A stretch of 64,000 nucleotides of DNA, taken from NCBI GenBank assembly GCA_002914845.1, contig JXTC01000404.1:33156-97155 (forward strand). The letters run 5' to 3'. Below the pieces are notes generated by a model. The model did not search any database and was not told the DNA's origin. It was given only the letters and a program-made list of their open reading frames with translations. Shown here in pieces: positions 59,331-64,000 of this stretch. The first letter of the stretch is position 1. Every line of letters begins with the position of its first letter. The DNA is from Trema orientale. Its lineage: Eukaryota > Streptophyta > Magnoliopsida > Rosales > Cannabaceae. The position numbers and the translations under genes were made by a program.

Positions 59331-61130
59331 TCGAATATAAGATAAGAAGTACGAGAGAGATAATAAGAAATAACAGTTATAAGGATAGTAAACCATCAAA
59401 GATAGGGTGTAGAAGGATTAAGTCAAACACTAGTTATACAAGGAGCGTGAAACATACGCCCTCTACTGAGTGAAGGAATCCCAACAATATCTCAATGCCA
59501 TACAAGCCATGAGGTGTACAAAGTTATATGGAATCATAAGGTGATCCATTAATAGATACAGGGACATCGACACAAGGAAATAAGATTAATGTCCTTAATT
59601 TGGTACACAAAATAGGAGTGGTAACGATAATCAACACCAAGAGTCAATAATGTAAGACTCTTATAACTTGAGTACTGATTGTTAGGCATCAAACTAGAGT
59701 AGCAGACCAAATGTTGAATATATACGATACCATCTCCCTGATCATACTATATCAATATAACACCCGGACAATCCCATTTATCTGTATCTAGAATCCGGTC
59801 CTACACAATAACTGAGTTCAATGAATCTAGCAAAATTCCGAATGGAAATCAATACCTTTGTGTTATACCATACAAGATAGATAAGTTCAAAAATTAGAAA
59901 CCATAATAAGGATATAACGACATAGGTCATTTATCGTTCCTCAGGACGAGTGAGAAGCAACCAAATATACAAAACACTTCTACTCGAGAACATGACTAGA
60001 ATCACCGAAAATAAAAATCTCTAACAGAGGAGAACATAGGACACTGTAGTCCAATCATATAAAATACAAGTCTCCACATAAGAAGTACAGCCCAAAGACT
60101 TCCAAAGTCTTTCACCCAAGGTAATACCATATGGTAATTATTCATACCAGATTTATATCCAGAGACTTTATTATTTTCTCTATCCAATGTAAAATTATAA
60201 TAATAATCCCAAATCATCAATTATCTCCCAAGTCTTTTTAAGTCTTTGGTATAAGGAGAAGTCATGACTCGATATCCAATATGTAAGTACAACTAGTAAC
60301 AATACTACAATGCCCCAGAATAAGGTTTCAACAGAATAGGTCATCTCTGCGGCAACACCTGTCTCCCATCAAACTTTATTTCATTTTAAAATCAAAAATA
60401 ATTTTCAGAAATATTTTTGAAAATATGCAACACAAAATAAAGGGCATACAAGAATACTACATTAGTTCATAATATGGCATTACCTTGGCCATAGGTAAAC
60501 TAAATCTGAACTCCAAGTATTCTTTTTGAAAATATAATAGTAAGAGTTTAACAACTCTCTATATAGACCCGCGAGTGAATTGATTTCAAATATCATCAAT
60601 TATGTTACCATAGTGATGCTTGGGTCCAACTCAATCCAAGTAATGAATTACAAACTGAATTTAATACTTTCAATTCTCAGCAGATTATGACAGAGCATCC
60701 AATGATTCTTTTAAACAAAGTTAAGCATAATTAAAAATTTTCTTAAAATTCTAAAACTTTTCCAAAAGTTTTCAAATATTTTTCTCTAAGAAATTTAAAA
60801 GTACATCTTTTAACTGACACATCACATATGTAAATACGTTCCAACAATTCTTTATTTATGAACAATTCTAGATAAGACAAAGTTTAGTAAAGCTATCTTT
60901 GTATTTTATAAATTTAAAGTCACCACATTTTAACAATTTTATTAAAATTTTAACCTCCAATTCTGAAGTTTTCTTTTGAACAATTGCTCAAAAATTATCA
61001 TTTAACCCAAAATTTTAAAGTTTTCTCACTTTGGTCCAAATTTCAAAATTAAAAGATTTCCACGGTTTTCAAATCTAATTTTTTGTGAAAATATTATTTT
61101 ACCCTCAATAATTGTGGGGTTTTACACATT
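59331..61130 (-). mobile_element. Non-coding internal region of the C3 element
   Basis: About 1.8 kb adjoins the polypurine tract, where chromodomain, integrase and RNase H coding would be expected. No such motif or long open frame is present on either strand. This again suggests a non-autonomous element with non-coding interior. The right limit near 61130 is a guess, based on a change of sequence character after GTGGGGTTTTACACATTC. Confidence 0.5.
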
Positions 61131-62221
61131 CTCATTCCTTTTTAAACCTATTCTCTTTCCATTTCCCTTTCCATTTTTTTTATATTATGGATTAGTAAAA
61201 GATGACCCACTATTAAATTGAAAATACTTAACCAAAGGACATTGGCCTCCACATGGGCGTGCTAGCTACCACCAAGGCCATTCCAAGAAATATATTCAAC
61301 AGGAAAAAAAAAATTAAAAAAAAAAGAGAGAAGGATTGATCAGGATCAAACTGAAGACCTTAATCAACGTATGTTTAACTTATATATGGTTCTTATAATT
61401 AATCAAAAGAATCGGCAATAATAAGTAAAAAAATATAAATTCTTTATGGTCATTAATTACTAGCGTAAAAGAAGGGCCTCTTAAAAAAATAATCATAAAA
61501 GAAGGGGACCCCATTTTGAGTTGTTAACATGAGATGGAATATTGTCCCCACATGAATTGGAATCCATTTTCGATCGTACTTGATATGTGTTGTTATATTC
61601 TTCTCTTTGTAATTGTTAACTTTGGCTAGAGTGATTGAGCCCATATAGGGTATGGCTTATAGCCTTATACATCGAATCCATCGAATGAAGTTAGGTGATA
61701 ATCATCTGAGAGATCGTAATTAGGTCTATCTTGAGAGTTATTAAGTAATCACATTAGGTTGATCCAAATTAGTTAACATTTTTAGCCAAAGGGATAACAA
61801 AAATCGCATAACTTTATATTTCACATCCTGTGTTTCTTTAATTTCTACTATTCCTATTTTTTCCTCATAATCTCTTTTTATTATATCTTTCTTCTTTACT
61901 ACATTACTTAGAAGTAGCATATTTTCCATCGCCCGGTTTTTCTTTGGGGCCAGAGTATGTAAATCTTAGCTACTAAAATATTTCATTGGTTTTGGAAATT
62001 ACTCTTCCAAAAAAAAAATTTCGAACATACATTTATCATTTGTTCCTTGGATTGCTGATCCCGAGTGCAATATTGCTTATTCTCTATGAAAATAAATCAA
62101 ATCATCCCTGTACTTTTCATTTATTATCTTAAGAAGAACTTTTCCTTTTCCCTTCTTGTTTTTTTCTTTCAGTATATTGGGTGGCTACAGAATCATATAT
62201 ATTATATGTCAAAGAGATTAG

Positions 62222-62239
62222 ATATATATATATATATAT
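62222..62239. repeat. (AT)n microsatellite
   Basis: Nine uninterrupted AT units. Confidence 0.9.
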
Positions 62240-62451
62240 CCCTTGAGATAGTACGAACCAACAAAAAGCAAGGTACATGAAATATTGATTAACTATGAAA
62301 TAAAGAGATAGTGGTGTTATTAAAAGGGGCTACCTATGATCGAGGAGGGCATGGAGTTGGTCGTTTTCGTGTAGGCAGGCGGGGGAACAAATATAGATGT
62401 TTGGTAAACAAACATGTACAAACTTAAAGCTACAAAAAGACCTAAAACGTC

Positions 62452-62471
62452 ATATATATATATATATATAT
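62452..62471. repeat. (AT)n microsatellite
   Basis: Ten uninterrupted AT units, about 210 bp from the previous AT tract. Confidence 0.9.
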
Positions 62472-62822
62472 AAATAACAAAGTGGTCCCCATGTGTTTTC
62501 TATGTGGTCTCTTGCAATTTAAACCTGAATCGAAAAAACTAAAAGATAGTCTGGTGATTATTAAAAAAAAATTAAAATTAATTAGATGTATATAAAGCTG
62601 CATGAAGGGATTTTTTTTTCCCCGTCCAACTTTAATGTTTTTATTCATTTTTTTTTCCAACTTTGAGAGTAGGGATTCGAATTTGGACTCTCTTCATTAA
62701 AATGAATTGATAAAATATCGTTAATAATTCAAATAAAAATTGCGAAGTTAAGAAACTGCTACTTGATAAATATTAAACTAAATAAGTCTCAAAGTAATTG
62801 CCGGTGATAACATTTTTAATAT

Positions 62823-62862
62823 ACACTACCACAAAAGCACTAGTGATACATCACTAGTGTGG
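62823..62862 (+). mobile_element. Possible CACTA transposon terminus
   Basis: CACTACCACAAAAGCACTAG is followed by a second TCACTAGTG. It fits a CACTA-type end plus subterminal motif (ACTAGTGATACATCACTAGT is itself palindromic). No partner end was found downstream, so it is a lone or truncated terminus. Confidence 0.35.
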
Positions 62863-63812
62863 GTGATCAATCGAAATAATATGCACTATACACGAATTTT
62901 CCTCCAATGAAACAAAGAAATATTATTTTATAGGTAGTTAAATTCGAAAATTTGTTGAAGTGAAAAATGTGATTCTAAGGGCCTCTTTGATATAAGAGTT
63001 TCTGTCAAAAGTAAAACACAAAAATTTCTATGACAGTTTCCTTACAATCTAAAACACAAATAATATTTTAGTCTCCACGGGCATGGCGCATGGCTTGTGA
63101 TTACCCAATATATACACATTACTATTAGTTTGAGTCACTCTGGAGGTGGATTGCTGAGCATGTCCACTAAACATTGCTTTGCTTTTGTGAATGCAATTAT
63201 TAATCCTCGGTGCTTTGTCGTTGCTTGATTAGTGCTTTTCTCATTGACTTGCAAGTACTTGTATCTGTATGGTGTTTGTGTGATCATTGAATTAATAATT
63301 TAGTCTTCATATCCACCCATTATTTGACAATCTTAACTCTCATAATTTAATGAGCTATTTTTTACATATAAAAGATAATATTTCTTCCCCCAAAGAAAAA
63401 AAAAAAAGATATAAAAGACAATAGACAAGTCAAATGCGTGCTCTTCAGAATCATTACCCCAATAAGTAGTTTAATTCCCTTTAATAAAAAAGCTCGATAA
63501 CCTTATGAACACTGGAAACTACGATAGCCACAAATTATATAAAGGAATTTCCACCGTATGCTCTAGCAATAATACAATTGCTAGTGGCCCCTGTAGCAAA
63601 CCCCACCATATATGCTTATTAAATAATTATTTTGTTTTTCTTCTATTCCAAATGGGACCTTTTTTTTTTTTTTTTGCTCTAGAATTCCAAATGGGATTAG
63701 GTGTGAGGTATATGATCTCATAGCTATTGGTGGCCTTTCTTATCCACTTTCTATTGCGTCTGTCCAATATAATTTCCTTAATAGAAGTAGAATTTGTCGA
63801 TTTGATTTCACC

Positions 63813-63815
<3 letters not shown>

Positions 63816-63850
<35 letters not shown>
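63816..63850. repeat. (TTA)n microsatellite
   Basis: About eleven uninterrupted TTA/ATT units. It would be a variable marker locus. Confidence 0.95.
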
Positions 63851-64000
63851 TGGAATAAGAAACAGAAAATTCGAAATAGTTGGCACAGGAATAATTCATA
63901 TGGTGCCCAATCTTTTTTTTTTTTTTTTTTTTTGGGTTTTGACACTGGTGCTCAATCATTAACTTTATTTTTCCAAATTCCAAGTATTCTTCCACATTCA

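Larger units (their letters stand above)
61131..64000. other. AT-rich DNA with microsatellites, no identified gene
   Basis: No domain is seen in any frame. It contains AT and TTA microsatellites, long T runs (63661-63675, 63911-63933), a possible CACTA terminus at 62823 and unassigned spacer of normal complexity. The short open frames at 61453-61929 (minus) and 63505-63723 match nothing I recognise. Confidence 0.45.

Noticed and set aside
62655..62700. A second SINE (GGGATTCGAATTTGG)
   Set aside because: Only a weak box B-like match is present. No credible box A or ends were found.
1..64000. A previously undescribed multi-gene biological system
   Set aside because: No set of intact neighbouring genes exists in the window. 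Everything coding is decayed transposon sequence apart from one short unidentified remnant.

Overview
The window reads as nuclear intergenic DNA of a flowering plant, probably a eudicot. It is very AT-rich. It is packed with Copia and Gypsy LTR retrotransposons, solo LTRs with 5-bp target-site duplications (TSDs), a hAT transposon, several MITEs, a tRNA-derived SINE and long tandem-repeat arrays. Primer-binding sites complementary to plant initiator tRNA-Met (TGGTATCAGAGC) recur. I found no intact host gene. Every convincing coding stretch is a broken transposon protein, except one unidentified 80-codon remnant near 44.0-44.8 kb. The species cannot be named from this sequence.

Layout. 1-10.5 kb: a duplicated ~0.8-1.1 kb segment flanks a tandem array built from quasi-palindromic GAAAC...GTTTC units. 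A separate array with a 74-bp period, a 1.78-kb solo LTR and a second GAAAC/GTTTC array follow. 10.5-16.7 kb: remains of a SIRE/Maximus-like Copia element containing a long Gypsy (Tekay-like) LTR. 16.7-20.4 kb: a third GAAAC/GTTTC array split by a 2.28-kb solo LTR. 20.9-22.6 kb: a 1.63-kb solo LTR. 24.1-28.0 kb: a hAT transposon with very GC-rich ends. Its transposase has three stop codons, and a 152-bp Mutator-type MITE sits inside the coding sequence. 28-33.9 kb: AT-rich DNA with MITEs, a CACTA-like remnant, a perfect 57-bp-period duplication and a SINE. 33.9-43.9 kb: a Copia element with short LTRs carrying one solo LTR in the protease region and a two-level nest of solo LTRs between reverse transcriptase and RNase H. 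44-47.5 kb: an unidentified coding remnant split by a hAT-type MITE, a TRIM-like LTR, and a Tekay-like 5' LTR with primer-binding site. 47.5-50.5 kb: non-coding internal sequence and a fragment of another LTR. 50.5-56.2 kb: a minus-strand Copia element with LTR, primer-binding site, gag and integrase remains. 56.4-61.1 kb: a TRIM-like 5' LTR and an antisense Tekay-like 3' LTR with non-coding internal DNA. 61.1-64 kb: AT-rich DNA with microsatellites and one possible CACTA terminus.

Nothing here works together as a pathway or operon. The logic is insertion history. In several places the nesting can be read exactly, because removing an insertion plus one TSD copy restores the reading frame of the host sequence. 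The best-supported unusual objects are the GAAAC/GTTTC arrays, the MITE inside the hAT transposase, the three-level nest in the Copia element, and a possible inversion separating the two LTRs of one Tekay-like element.
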